Source of the DNA: a virus
Direction: 5' to 3' (one strand)
Length of the DNA: 21,197 nt
IMG/VR virus record: IMGVR_UViG_3300025466_000210
Coordinates: 1-21,197 of that record
Below the pieces are notes generated by a model. That model was given only the letters and a program-made list of their open reading frames with translations. It was not told the origin of the DNA and did not search any database. Below are positions 5,414-12,251 of the stretch, one piece after another (within the stretch, counting starts at the first letter, position 1; every line of letters starts with the position of its first letter). The position numbers and the translations under genes are program-made.

Positions 5414-6957
5414 TGAGAGAATATGTCATTGTCGCTAAGAGCGAAGCAGATATTGACAGTCTACATGCTGAACTAGTAGCTAACGGCACTCCCGTAGCTG
5501 ACCTAGTTCCGTTGAACGAACTAACTTACCATTATATGCTAACCGATGAGGAAGCGGCTAAATTAGCCACGGATTCTCGTGTTGATGCTATACATTATAA
5601 ATTACCAGACAATGTTATTCGTCTACACGATGTAGTAGAAACTCTACGTGCTTACAACAACACAGCTGGCAACTTTGCTCGTCGTGCTACGAACCCAGAC
5701 TTGTACAATGTCAACTGGGGCCTACGCCGTGCTACATTGAACACTGCTGAAAGTACAGTAGGTACAACTTATTCTGCCGCCCGAGATGGTACAGGTGTTG
5801 ATATTGTTATCATGGACGATGGTGTACAGTCAGGACATCCAGAATTCGACGGTAGACTACAAACTGGTTTTGATTGGTATGCAGGCGCCGGAGTAGCAGG
5901 AACAATGCCCGCAGGCTTTTATGATTACAGTATCTACGGTGAAGCAGAACACGGAACTCACGTGGCTGGCATAGCTGCAGGTAAGACCTATGGTGCAGCT
6001 AAAGGTGCTAACATCTATAGCCTACGCATTTTTGATAATACAACTAGCGGTCCAGCTAAGAGCTTTGATCCATATACAGCATTTGATTTATTGCGTCTAT
6101 GGCATTTACGTAAGATTGCTCAAGGTAATCATCGTCCAACTATTGTTAATATGAGTTGGGGTTATGTTTGGTACTACAGTGAAAATCCAAATCGTACCAA
6201 TCAAAAAGTTATTAATAAAATTGTCTATGAAGGCACTACAACCAATTATCCAAGCTATACAGCCTATGTACCTAGCAAAGGTATGGTAGGTCCCGAGCAT
6301 TGTGTTATCGATGGCGCAACTGAAACACGTATAGCACAAGGTCAAGCCGCTGGTATTATCTATGTAACAGCCGCTGGTAACTATGGACATAAGATTGATG
6401 TATCAGGCGGCCCAGACTACAACAACTATTACACACTACCATTCAGTGGTGCCATTGCTCCAGCTAATACACCAATTTACTATCACCGTGGCGGAAGCCC
6501 AGGCGGTACAGTTCGTGTAAGTGCCGCAGACAGTGCTACCGTTCGTAGTGGAACTAGTTACTTAGAACAGCTGGCCTACTACAGTGAACGTGGCCCAGGA
6601 TGTGACGTTATCAGTCCAGGCACTGATATCACATCAAGCACAAGTAATGCGAGTAGTTTTAGTCCATTTAATTATGTATTTGGTACACAAAGTCAAAGTA
6701 CAACTTATAAGGCTTGTAAGATTGCTGGAACCAGTATGGCAACTCCAAATGTAACTGGAGTAATTGCCCTGTACTTACAGGCTAACCCCACAGCTACACC
6801 AGCACAAGTTCGAGCATGGGTCACAGCACAGGCCAAGTCCAGTCAAGTATATAATCCTACTACTAGTACTAATGCTTGGTCAAACAGCACAGCATTGTTA
6901 GGAGCACCTAACAAGTTCTTGTACAATCCCTATCACGGTGGCTATTCTGGAGCATAA
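5413..6957 (+). CDS. Subtilisin-like serine protease (peptidase S8), 514 aa
   Basis: Catalytic triad visible: Asp135 in VDIVIMDDGVQSGHPEF, His180 in EHGTHVAGIAAG, Ser441 in AGTSMATPNVTG, with the oxyanion Asn323 in AAGNYG. Residues 1-70 (MREYVIVAKSEADIDSLHAE... to KLPDNVIRL) look like an inhibitor-type (I9-like) propeptide domain, so the enzyme is probably made as a zymogen that self-cleaves around residues 70-100. No signal peptide, so not exported by Sec; it more likely acts in the infected cell or in the virion. It overlaps the 73-aa gene by one base and follows the virion-type array with no terminator between, suggesting late expression. Such proteases are occasional in T4-like aquatic phages. 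Substrate unknown; the neighbouring array proteins are candidates. Confidence 0.93.
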   Translation: MREYVIVAKSEADIDSLHAELVANGTPVADLVPLNELTYHYMLTDEEAAKLATDSRVDAIHYKLPDNVIRLHDVVETLRAYNNTAGNFARRATNPDLYNVNWGLRRATLNTAESTVGTTYSAARDGTGVDIVIMDDGVQSGHPEFDGRLQTGFDWYAGAGVAGTMPAGFYDYSIYGEAEHGTHVAGIAAGKTYGAAKGANIYSLRIFDNTTSGPAKSFDPYTAFDLLRLWHLRKIAQGNHRPTIVNMSWGYVWYYSENPNRTNQKVINKIVYEGTTTNYPSYTAYVPSKGMVGPEHCVIDGATETRIAQGQAAGIIYVTAAGNYGHKIDVSGGPDYNNYYTLPFSGAIAPANTPIYYHRGGSPGGTVRVSAADSATVRSGTSYLEQLAYYSERGPGCDVISPGTDITSSTSNASSFSPFNYVFGTQSQSTTYKACKIAGTSMATPNVTGVIALYLQANPTATPAQVRAWVTAQAKSSQVYNPTTSTNAWSNSTALLGAPNKFLYNPYHGGYSGA

Positions 6958-6961
6958 GCTA

Positions 6962-6974
6962 CGATAAATATCGT
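6962..6974 (+). promoter_or_regulatory. Late promoter-like GATAAATA inside a palindrome
   Basis: ACGATA-AA-TATCGT (6961-6974) is a 14-bp inverted repeat containing ATAAATA, ending directly before the ATG at 6975. If it works as a late -10, the transcript would start at or inside the start codon. No ribosome binding site is visible. Confidence 0.35.
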
Positions 6975-7754
6975 ATGTTCGAAAGCTATCAACTAAGACT
7001 CGACTGGAGTCAAGACCTTCCACGCTATTGGTGTGACAACAGTCCGTTCAAAACACATTTCTTAAATGCACAAAGCATTGTGTTTCCTTCAGCTGAACGA
7101 TTCTTTATATCTACTGTAAAACAACATAGAGAGAATGTCACTGATCCGGTATTAAAGGCTGAAGTCGCTGAGTTTGTCAAACAAGAAATATGGCATACCT
7201 ACGCCCATGAACAATACAACAAGTGGTTAGACAACCAAGGATTTCCTGCTGGTGATATGGCCCACGCAAGTGACCGTAGATTTGAATGGATAAAGAAAAC
7301 ATTTAGTCCACGATCACAGTTAGCTATCACTGTGGCTTGTGAACACATCACTGCGTTGACTGGGGCTCATTCATTACAAAATCGATCATTCTTAAAACGA
7401 ATGGATCCGCACTTTGAAAATATATGGAGATGGCACAGTATTGAGGAAGTGGAACATAAATCAGTTACCATGGATGTATATCGAACTATAAATGGCAAAA
7501 CGATCCGTAGACAACTGGCATTGATATTTGCTATAATGCTGTATGTGTGGAGTGTTGGTAAAACAACAGTTCAGTTGTTACATGCTGATAAACAGCTATG
7601 GAAACTTCAAACAGCTATAGATGCTTGGCAGATGTTATTTGCCCCCAAGGGTGTAATTAGAGAAACATGGATCAAAGTGTTACATTTTTTCCGTAAAGAT
7701 TTTCATCCCACGGACCACGATGACACTCAATTAATGAATTTTAGAAAAACATGA
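6975..7754 (+). CDS. PF10118-type predicted di-iron protein (metal-dependent hydrolase family), 259 aa
   Basis: Matches the pattern of the PF10118 family annotated as predicted metal-dependent hydrolases. Helices carry acidic/His pairs: FPSAERFF (Glu41), KQEIWHTYAHEQYN (Glu71, His74, His78), ACEHITALTG (Glu123) and RWHSIEEVEHKSVTMDVY (Glu157, Glu160, His161), the layout of a ferritin-like di-iron site. A hydrophobic helix (about 181-194) could touch the membrane or bind lipid. Full length for the family. Its TGA overlaps the start of an acyl carrier protein (ATGA), pointing to an acyl chain as substrate, for instance oxidation or hydrolysis of an acyl-ACP. That activity is inference; the family has little biochemistry that I know of. 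Confidence 0.85.
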   Translation: MFESYQLRLDWSQDLPRYWCDNSPFKTHFLNAQSIVFPSAERFFISTVKQHRENVTDPVLKAEVAEFVKQEIWHTYAHEQYNKWLDNQGFPAGDMAHASDRRFEWIKKTFSPRSQLAITVACEHITALTGAHSLQNRSFLKRMDPHFENIWRWHSIEEVEHKSVTMDVYRTINGKTIRRQLALIFAIMLYVWSVGKTTVQLLHADKQLWKLQTAIDAWQMLFAPKGVIRETWIKVLHFFRKDFHPTDHDDTQLMNFRKT

Positions 7755-7987
7755 AAGATATTACACAACAAGTTATTGCTATAATAGCAGATGAGTTACG
7801 GTTAAAACTTGAAGCTGTTACCGTTGACAAATTACTCAAAGATGATCTAGGTGTAGAAAGTTTAGATGCACTGGAAATACTTATTGCTTTGGAAGATGGT
7901 TTCAAAATAGTATATCCAGAAGACAGCCACGAACACATTAAAACAGTTCAAGATGTTATAGATATTACTCGCAAGTTGGTTAAGTAA
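7751..7987 (+). CDS. acpP: Acyl carrier protein, 78 aa
   Basis: Length and acidic character fit an acyl carrier protein. The phosphopantetheine attachment site is DDLGVESLDALEIL with Ser37; the usual DSL is ESL here. The recognition helix is followed by the conserved ALEDGFKI (usually ALEEEFgI). A host phosphopantetheinyl transferase would have to activate it, since none is seen in the window. It starts within the stop of the di-iron protein gene (ATGA), so the two are made together. It may carry the acyl substrate of that protein, or divert host lipid synthesis. No ketosynthase or other fatty acid enzyme is nearby. Confidence 0.92.
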   Translation: MKDITQQVIAIIADELRLKLEAVTVDKLLKDDLGVESLDALEILIALEDGFKIVYPEDSHEHIKTVQDVIDITRKLVK

Positions 7988-7990
7988 TGT

Positions 7991-8392
7991 ATGAACTACA
8001 AGTTATACACATTGGTGGATATAACCCACACTGGACAAACTAGAGCCGACCCAGGTAAGGAAACACTACGTTGGAAGGAACAGAACTTTCAAACTGTACT
8101 ACAGACCCTGGGCATTAGAGCCAACGTGACATTTACACAAAGTCCAGTAGTAGTAGAGTTAAAGGGCAGTTTGGTTGGATTTGATACCGAAGAGCCTATA
8201 CGTGTATGGCGCTTTGACTTTACCACAGACAGAGACTTGCTGTATGAGCGTGAGGGCGATCCTGTAGCGTTTCTAAAAGATGACTTTCATCTAGTGCCCT
8301 ACATTGACGGCTTGGACGAACTGATGGATCAAAAATACGCAGTTTTCAACACAGCTGACCCAGGCAAGAACATAACATTCTTCGCTAAATAA
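7991..8392 (+). CDS. Conserved hypothetical phage protein, 133 aa
   Basis: Starts MNYKLYTLVDITHTGQTRAD, 3 nt after the acyl carrier protein stop, so it depends on read-through of translation or coupling. An overlapping ATG at 7987 gives only 18 codons and is not used. The protein is soluble with mixed alpha/beta character (VVVELKGSLVGFD, RVWRFDFTTDRDLLYERE). It resembles a conserved hypothetical of T4-like marine phages whose role is unknown to me. There is no sequence link to lipid metabolism despite the neighbours. Confidence 0.85.
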   Translation: MNYKLYTLVDITHTGQTRADPGKETLRWKEQNFQTVLQTLGIRANVTFTQSPVVVELKGSLVGFDTEEPIRVWRFDFTTDRDLLYEREGDPVAFLKDDFHLVPYIDGLDELMDQKYAVFNTADPGKNITFFAK

Positions 8393-8434
8393 AACATAGT
8401 ATTATTACTGACTGCTTTATAGTAAATAAAGTTG

Positions 8435-8491
8435 TAGGCAAACAATCATTAACTAGGCACTTATACATTTGTTAGGCACATGCTCATATCA
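8435..8491 (+). repeat. Three tandem 19-bp repeats (TAGGCA-N6-CAT-N4)
   Basis: TAGGCA begins at 8435, 8454 and 8473, exactly 19 bp apart, and each copy also has CAT at position 13-15 of the unit. The other positions vary. The array fills much of the 132-bp gap before the gene at 8525. Possible operator or iteron for a protein binding one DNA face about every two turns. The rest of the gap holds only AT-rich sequence (AGTAAATAAA near 8421) and a ribosome binding site. Confidence 0.6.
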
Positions 8492-8524
8492 GGGCAGAAC
8501 TTAAACTTTTAATGGAGAGCCTAG

Positions 8525-8887
8525 ATGGCCCGCACAGCGACAAAGACAACCGAAGCAGTTTCACAATTGGCCACGCTACCTGAGCGAGTGGCAGTAGTTG
8601 AAACCAAAGTACATCAGATTGAAGAAAAGATTGACGACCTCAAATCGGATGTCAAGGACATGCACGACTGTTTGGATAACACACGCGATTTGCTAGCAGA
8701 CAAGCTCAGAGCCATGAGCGAAGAATCTACTAAACAGCACGACGAACTAGCTGGCAAAATCAAAGAACTACAATCAGTAAAAGACAAATGGGTCAAGTAT
8801 TCATTAGCTGCAATGGCATTTGCTGTAGGAGCAGGCTGGATAAACACTATGAATCTTCCACACATATTAAAGTTCCTAGGCATCTAA
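8525..8887 (+). CDS. Coiled-coil protein with C-terminal membrane segment (120 aa)
   Basis: Residues 14-90 form heptad-rich helix (ERVAVVETKVHQIEEKIDDL and onwards, including DKLRAMSEESTKQHDELAGK), followed by a hydrophobic helix (YSLAAMAFAVGAGWINTM, about residues 92-109) and a short tail LPHILKFLGI. This architecture resembles XhlA-type haemolysin/holin-associated proteins, so a lysis or envelope role is possible; a virion tether is the alternative. GGAG at 8514-8517 sets the start. The three 19-bp repeats lie directly upstream. The next gene starts 16 nt after its stop. Confidence 0.75.
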   Translation: MARTATKTTEAVSQLATLPERVAVVETKVHQIEEKIDDLKSDVKDMHDCLDNTRDLLADKLRAMSEESTKQHDELAGKIKELQSVKDKWVKYSLAAMAFAVGAGWINTMNLPHILKFLGI

Positions 8888-8905
8888 TTCAGTTAAATAC
8901 TGAAT
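8887..8905 (+). promoter_or_regulatory. Palindrome with late-like TTAAATA spanning the next start codon
   Basis: ATTCAGT-TAAAT-ACTGAAT: perfect 7-bp arms around a TAAAT core (TTAAATA, 8893-8899). The right arm contains the A of the ATG at 8904. Compare the palindrome at 6961-6974, which also surrounds an ATAAATA core just before a start. Confidence 0.4.
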
Positions 8906-9587
8906 GAACTTAGCAGAATTAATCGATCCAAATCCTCATCATCATGAGCTGAACCCGGCTATTTGGGAAGACAACTCTATGCGTACAGAAGTGCGCCATC
9001 AATTATTAAAAATAGCCAAGAACTTTATTGAGTTTCTTGAAATACCTAATCTTAAACTTAAAGATGTAACACTTAGCGGTTCAAGTGCTGGCTATAATTA
9101 TAGCGAGTATAGTGATATAGATTTACATCTTGTAGTTAACAGCAACGAATTATTTACAGCACAAAAAATACAATACAATAATACTTACGATTTAAAGATT
9201 AAAGGCATACCAGTAGAACTATATGTACAACCTGTAAGCCAAGTACACCATAGCGCAGGTATCTACAGCGTATTGGATAATAAGTGGATTACAGAACCTA
9301 AGCACGAAGAGCCCACAGTTCCAGTCAAAGATATCAAAGCCAAAGCACGTAATTATTCAGGGCAGATTAATAGTGCTATACGTAGCGGAGATCTGGATAA
9401 ATGTAAACAAGCTATGGATGACTTAAAAAGATTGCGTAAAGCAGGACTAGAAGCAAACGGCGAGCAAAGCGTTGAAAACCTAGCTTTCAAGTTGCTTAGA
9501 GCTAGGGGACAGATTGAAAAATTGCGTAAATATATTAACAAATTAGAGAGTGCTGAATTAAGCCTCGGAGAACACAATGAAAATTAA
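8904..9587 (+). CDS. Nucleotidyltransferase-fold protein, 227 aa
   Basis: The signature TLSGSSAGYNYSEYSDIDLH (about residues 56-75) has the Gly-Ser and the two acidic residues Asp71 and Asp73 of minimal nucleotidyltransferases; Glu105 in IPVELYVQ fits the third metal ligand. The C-terminal half is helical and basic (KRLRKAGLEANGEQ, LRARGQIEKLRKYINKLE), perhaps a nucleic-acid or partner-binding part. It begins MNLAELIDPNP, close in style to the short N-terminal motif of the next genes. Target unknown: it could be an RNA, a small molecule or a protein. Its 3' end overlaps the next gene by 11 nt. No visible ribosome binding site. Confidence 0.8.
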   Translation: MNLAELIDPNPHHHELNPAIWEDNSMRTEVRHQLLKIAKNFIEFLEIPNLKLKDVTLSGSSAGYNYSEYSDIDLHLVVNSNELFTAQKIQYNNTYDLKIKGIPVELYVQPVSQVHHSAGIYSVLDNKWITEPKHEEPTVPVKDIKAKARNYSGQINSAIRSGDLDKCKQAMDDLKRLRKAGLEANGEQSVENLAFKLLRARGQIEKLRKYINKLESAELSLGEHNEN

Positions 9588-10221
9588 AGACATAACATTT
9601 CGCGAAGACGCCAAAGTAACAGCAGTTGATCCTGGAAAAAAGACAGTAACATATACTGACACTTCAACTAACATTAGTACTACTGTACCAGACACAATGG
9701 CTAAACCAACTCCAGACGGAGCTGTGGCTGTTGATACAAAAGCTGTAGCAGATGCTGGCGCAGGAGAAGTGCCTAAAGTAACAGTGGGTGCTAATGTTAA
9801 AGATCTTAATGCATCTGAATCTCAAGGAGATGATCCGGAGAATAAACATTATCATGATTGGTTACACAGCGAACACAGCCCATATAGTGATGAAGCAGGA
9901 GATGAAGATGCTGTGTTTCAAAAAGCCATACATTTCTTACACAAACACGGCGTACATCCTGGAGATATAGAATATCATGCACATCATATGACTAAAAAGT
10001 TTCTTGACGAAATTGATGAAACACACCAAGATCTAGTTAGTCAAGGCGATCATGATGTCGGCGGAGATGCTAGTGATAACTATATTGATCAAGTAGTCGA
10101 TAAGGGTTACGAACGTGCTAACCGTGGACCTAGTACAGGATCTGTTAGTACTATCAGTGAAAAGAAACTTAAAGAGTCAGATGAACTTTATAAATGGCTT
10201 ACAATAGCAGGAATAAAATGA
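9577..10221 (+). CDS. Acidic His-rich protein of unknown function (214 aa)
   Basis: Starts MKIKDITFREDAKVTAVDPG; CGGAG at 9566-9570 supports the start inside the previous gene. Residues 1-75 are Thr/Val/Ala-rich and probably extended. Residues 80-150 are rich in His, Asp and Glu (KHYHDWLHSEHSPYSDEAGD, HFLHKHGVHPGDIEYHAHHM), which could bind metal. The C-terminus is charged. No family recognised. N-terminus MKIKDI resembles those of the genes at 10218 and 10892. Its TGA overlaps the next ATG. Confidence 0.75.
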   Translation: MKIKDITFREDAKVTAVDPGKKTVTYTDTSTNISTTVPDTMAKPTPDGAVAVDTKAVADAGAGEVPKVTVGANVKDLNASESQGDDPENKHYHDWLHSEHSPYSDEAGDEDAVFQKAIHFLHKHGVHPGDIEYHAHHMTKKFLDEIDETHQDLVSQGDHDVGGDASDNYIDQVVDKGYERANRGPSTGSVSTISEKKLKESDELYKWLTIAGIK

Positions 10222-10424
10222 AAGTTAATGAATTAATTTCAAGTTTTGAAATTTGGACCACTAATGAGGAATCTGAGTTATTAAAAAAACTTAAAAATCC
10301 TGTTAGAATAAGTCAACTTAGCGAACACGATCAATTCAGAGTCCAGGCCATGATTCGTAAAAGTTTGATAACTAAAATAGGAATGAAAGATCCTATGGTA
10401 GTTGCAAATGAAAAAACAAAATAA
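10218..10424 (+). CDS. Small protein of unknown function (68 aa)
   Basis: Start taken at 10218 (MKVNELISSFEIWTTNEESE) because it overlaps the previous stop as ATGA; a start 24 nt earlier would overlap more and lacks any advantage. Predicted all-helical, mixed charge, with a central VRISQLSEHDQFRVQAMIRK. Resembles small T4-like phage conserved hypotheticals. No function known. Confidence 0.7.
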   Translation: MKVNELISSFEIWTTNEESELLKKLKNPVRISQLSEHDQFRVQAMIRKSLITKIGMKDPMVVANEKTK

Positions 10425-10860
10425 ATCAAAACCCAAAGCTGTAAAAGAGCTGGCTAGTCAGTTTGAAGAAGAATTAAACAAGTCACTACCTATAAGCGTG
10501 TTGCCCGACGGTAGCATATCTTACAAAGAGTTTAATATCAAACGTAATGATATAGGCAATTGGGTTATCTACAATAAAAACAGTCGTGTAATTATAGAAG
10601 AATTTTATCTTAAAACTACAGCTCTAATGGCGGCAAAAGCCTATAGCAAAGTAAATTTGAATAAGTTCTTTGAAATTAAGCATTTAGACAACAAATATTG
10701 GGCTAGCTACAGCGACAATCAGATATACAAACACAACATCAAAAAAGCCAAAGATTACGAAAAATATCTGGTTTTATTGAATAGAATAGAGTACAGTCAA
10801 GAACGTGCCGACTATTTCAAGGACAAGATTTCCACGATGTTTAAGTGGAGTTTCGTATAA
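10408..10860 (+). CDS. Conserved hypothetical phage protein, 150 aa
   Basis: ATG at 10408 (MKKQNKSKPKAVKELASQFE) is preferred over a TTG two codons upstream. It overlaps the preceding gene by 17 nt. Lys/Tyr-rich; strands such as GSISYKEFNIKRNDIGNWVI and a later NKYWASYSDNQIYKHNIKKA suggest a small alpha/beta fold with two repeated W-containing hairpins. The pattern resembles a hypothetical protein of marine T4-like phages. The exact late promoter of the following gene (10856-10863) overlaps its last codons. Confidence 0.75.
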   Translation: MKKQNKSKPKAVKELASQFEEELNKSLPISVLPDGSISYKEFNIKRNDIGNWVIYNKNSRVIIEEFYLKTTALMAAKAYSKVNLNKFFEIKHLDNKYWASYSDNQIYKHNIKKAKDYEKYLVLLNRIEYSQERADYFKDKISTMFKWSFV

Positions 10861-10863
10861 ATA
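10856..10863 (+). promoter_or_regulatory. Exact T4 late promoter TATAAATA
   Basis: Overlaps the 3' end and stop codon of the preceding gene; 28 nt ahead of the ATG at 10892. Confidence 0.75.
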
Positions 10864-10891
10864 CATACAATAGAAGCTTAGGGATACCACC

Positions 10892-11887
10892 ATGCAAATT
10901 AGAGAAATTTCAAAACAAGTAACAGCTAAGGCATTAAACGAAAGCCTAGCAAAGAAGTTCGGATATAAATTGAACTTAGAGCAATTTACCACGGAACAGC
11001 TAGAGGATGCACGTAATAAACTACGTACAAAAATTAGCCAGTTTGAAGTTAGCGAAAGCTACGAAGGTATGCAAAAGAACACAGATTATCAAAAAACTCG
11101 TGCTATGCTAGATTGCGTAAATCAGGAAATTATGGAACGTGAAATGCAACCTGAAGACAAGGCCAAAGAGAAAACATTGAAGAAAAAGTTTGACAAATCA
11201 GATATGAAGGCCAATATGAAAAAACAGTATGGTGAAACTAAAGGTAAAGAAATTTATTTTGCTAGCATTCGTAAAAAGGCTATGGATCATAGCGTTCCTG
11301 AAAGCTGGATCGATTCAGCTATTGAACGTATCGAATTAGGCGAAACAGATCAACAAGAACTAAAAGCAGAATTAACAACAAGATATGATCTAAAAGAAAG
11401 TGTGGCACGCCACATTGTATATCTCGCAGAAGGCGAAGAAGAAAAAGCCAAAGTAATTATGGCTACTAAAGATATGGTTGACCAAGTTACTGGTTGGCTA
11501 GAAGATACAGCTACATTAAAAGCTGAACAGCTTTTAGAATTAATGGACTCTATAAGAGAAACACTAGGAAGCGATGTTGCTTCTAAATATGAACAGGCAG
11601 TTAAGCCAGCACTAGAATCTGTTTACACAGCATTAGAATCAAGTCGTCAAGGTCTACAAACTGGTCTAGCATTAGTATCAGGCGGTGAAGCACCAACAAT
11701 GGGTGCTGAGCCAGCTATGGGCGGTGCAGAAGGCGAGATGGGTGCTCCAGAGATGGGTGCTCCAGAGATGGGTGCTCCAGAAGACATGGCAGCTGGCCCA
11801 GCTCCAGAAGCCGCAGGCAGAGAAAAACGTGAAAGCGTCGACTATAGTCGTCGACTAGGCATGTTATTAGCTTCAAAAAAAAAGTAA
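10892..11887 (+). CDS. Large helical late protein with Met-Gly-Ala-Pro repeats (331 aa), probable virion/head protein
   Basis: Starts MQIREISKQVTAKALNESLA; a weak AGGG lies upstream and an exact late promoter precedes it. Residues 1-265 are charged and helical (for example DKAKEKTLKKKFDKSDMKAN). Residues 270-315 are a low-complexity stretch with three perfect 15-bp DNA repeats giving EMGAP three times, and the end is VDYSRRLGMLLASKKK. Composition and late expression fit a scaffold or internal head protein; this is inference. The last codons are AAA AAA AAG TAA, a run of nine A with a classic A-AAA-AAG slippery heptamer, and a second open frame continues from here, so a longer fused product is possible. 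Confidence 0.85.
   Translation: MQIREISKQVTAKALNESLAKKFGYKLNLEQFTTEQLEDARNKLRTKISQFEVSESYEGMQKNTDYQKTRAMLDCVNQEIMEREMQPEDKAKEKTLKKKFDKSDMKANMKKQYGETKGKEIYFASIRKKAMDHSVPESWIDSAIERIELGETDQQELKAELTTRYDLKESVARHIVYLAEGEEEKAKVIMATKDMVDQVTGWLEDTATLKAEQLLELMDSIRETLGSDVASKYEQAVKPALESVYTALESSRQGLQTGLALVSGGEAPTMGAEPAMGGAEGEMGAPEMGAPEMGAPEDMAAGPAPEAAGREKRESVDYSRRLGMLLASKKK
11735..11779 (+). repeat. Three perfect tandem copies of a 15-bp unit
   Basis: GAGATGGGTGCTCCA three times in a row inside the 331-aa gene, encoding EMGAP three times. Identical copies at the DNA level suggest recent slippage expansion. Confidence 0.9.
11875..11884 (+). other. Slippery run A9-G before a stop: candidate -1 frameshift or transcript slippage site
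   Basis: Nine A then G, containing A-AAA-AAG in the phase needed for -1 slippage, directly followed by the TAA. Slipping joins the 331-aa protein to 110 further codons ending at 12216. An 8-bp stem (CCCTTAGT/ACTAAGGG, 11914-11935) lies 29 nt downstream, farther than a usual stimulator. Confidence 0.4.
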
Positions 11888-12216
11888 TTCAAACAATCCG
11901 TGAAAGTGTAGACCCCTTAGTTTTAACACTAAGGGCTTTACAAGCCGATGCTAATAACAAGCATATTCAGGCTCCACTAACGTGGGATGCAATCAATCAA
12001 CTAGGTAAGGAATATGGTAGTCCAGATATCGACTACGATCGCTTTGCCGCACGTTGGGATTCAGATCCTGTTCTAAAAAAATTAGTCAGTCGTTTTGACG
12101 GCCACGGTGTAGTTGTTTCTACAGATGAGCAGGAACCAAAACCTGAGCAAGGCGAACCAAAACCTGAGTTAATCGACAAAGCCGCGATGAACGCTACAAA
12201 ACGAGCAATGAAATAA
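11887..12216 (+). CDS. 109-codon open frame with no normal start; conserved phage protein or frameshift extension
   Basis: Open from inside the previous gene to TAA at 12214-12216, reading IQTIRESVDPLVLTLRALQA and later LTWDAINQLGKEYGSPDIDY and VLKKLVSRFDGHGVVV. The only in-frame ATGs are near the end. Its content (heptad-like helices, then an acidic-Pro linker with EPKPE twice) looks like real protein and resembles a small conserved protein of T4-like marine phages. Three readings fit: a -1 frameshift extension of the 331-aa protein; an AUU start at 11887, whose TAATT junction mimics the TAATG overlaps at 5411 and 20353 and whose N-terminus (QTIRES) resembles QIREIS of the gene before; or one miscounted A in the run of nine. 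I list it from the ATT. Confidence 0.6.
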   Translation: MQTIRESVDPLVLTLRALQADANNKHIQAPLTWDAINQLGKEYGSPDIDYDRFAARWDSDPVLKKLVSRFDGHGVVVSTDEQEPKPEQGEPKPELIDKAAMNATKRAMK

Positions 12217-12245
12217 TTGACCTTTAGGATCTAAGACTATATAAT
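12217..12245 (+). promoter_or_regulatory. Strong sigma70-type promoter for the nuclease gene
   Basis: TTGACC (12217-12222), exactly 17 bp, TATAAT (12240-12245). The expected start point, 6-8 nt downstream, coincides with the ATG at 12252, implying a leaderless message. The -35 begins immediately after the previous stop codon. Confidence 0.75.
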
Positions 12246-12251
12246 TGTCCT

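Noticed and set aside
11914-11935. Stem CCCTTAGT/ACTAAGGG read as a terminator of the 331-aa gene
   Set aside because: No T run after it, and it lies inside the well-formed downstream frame.
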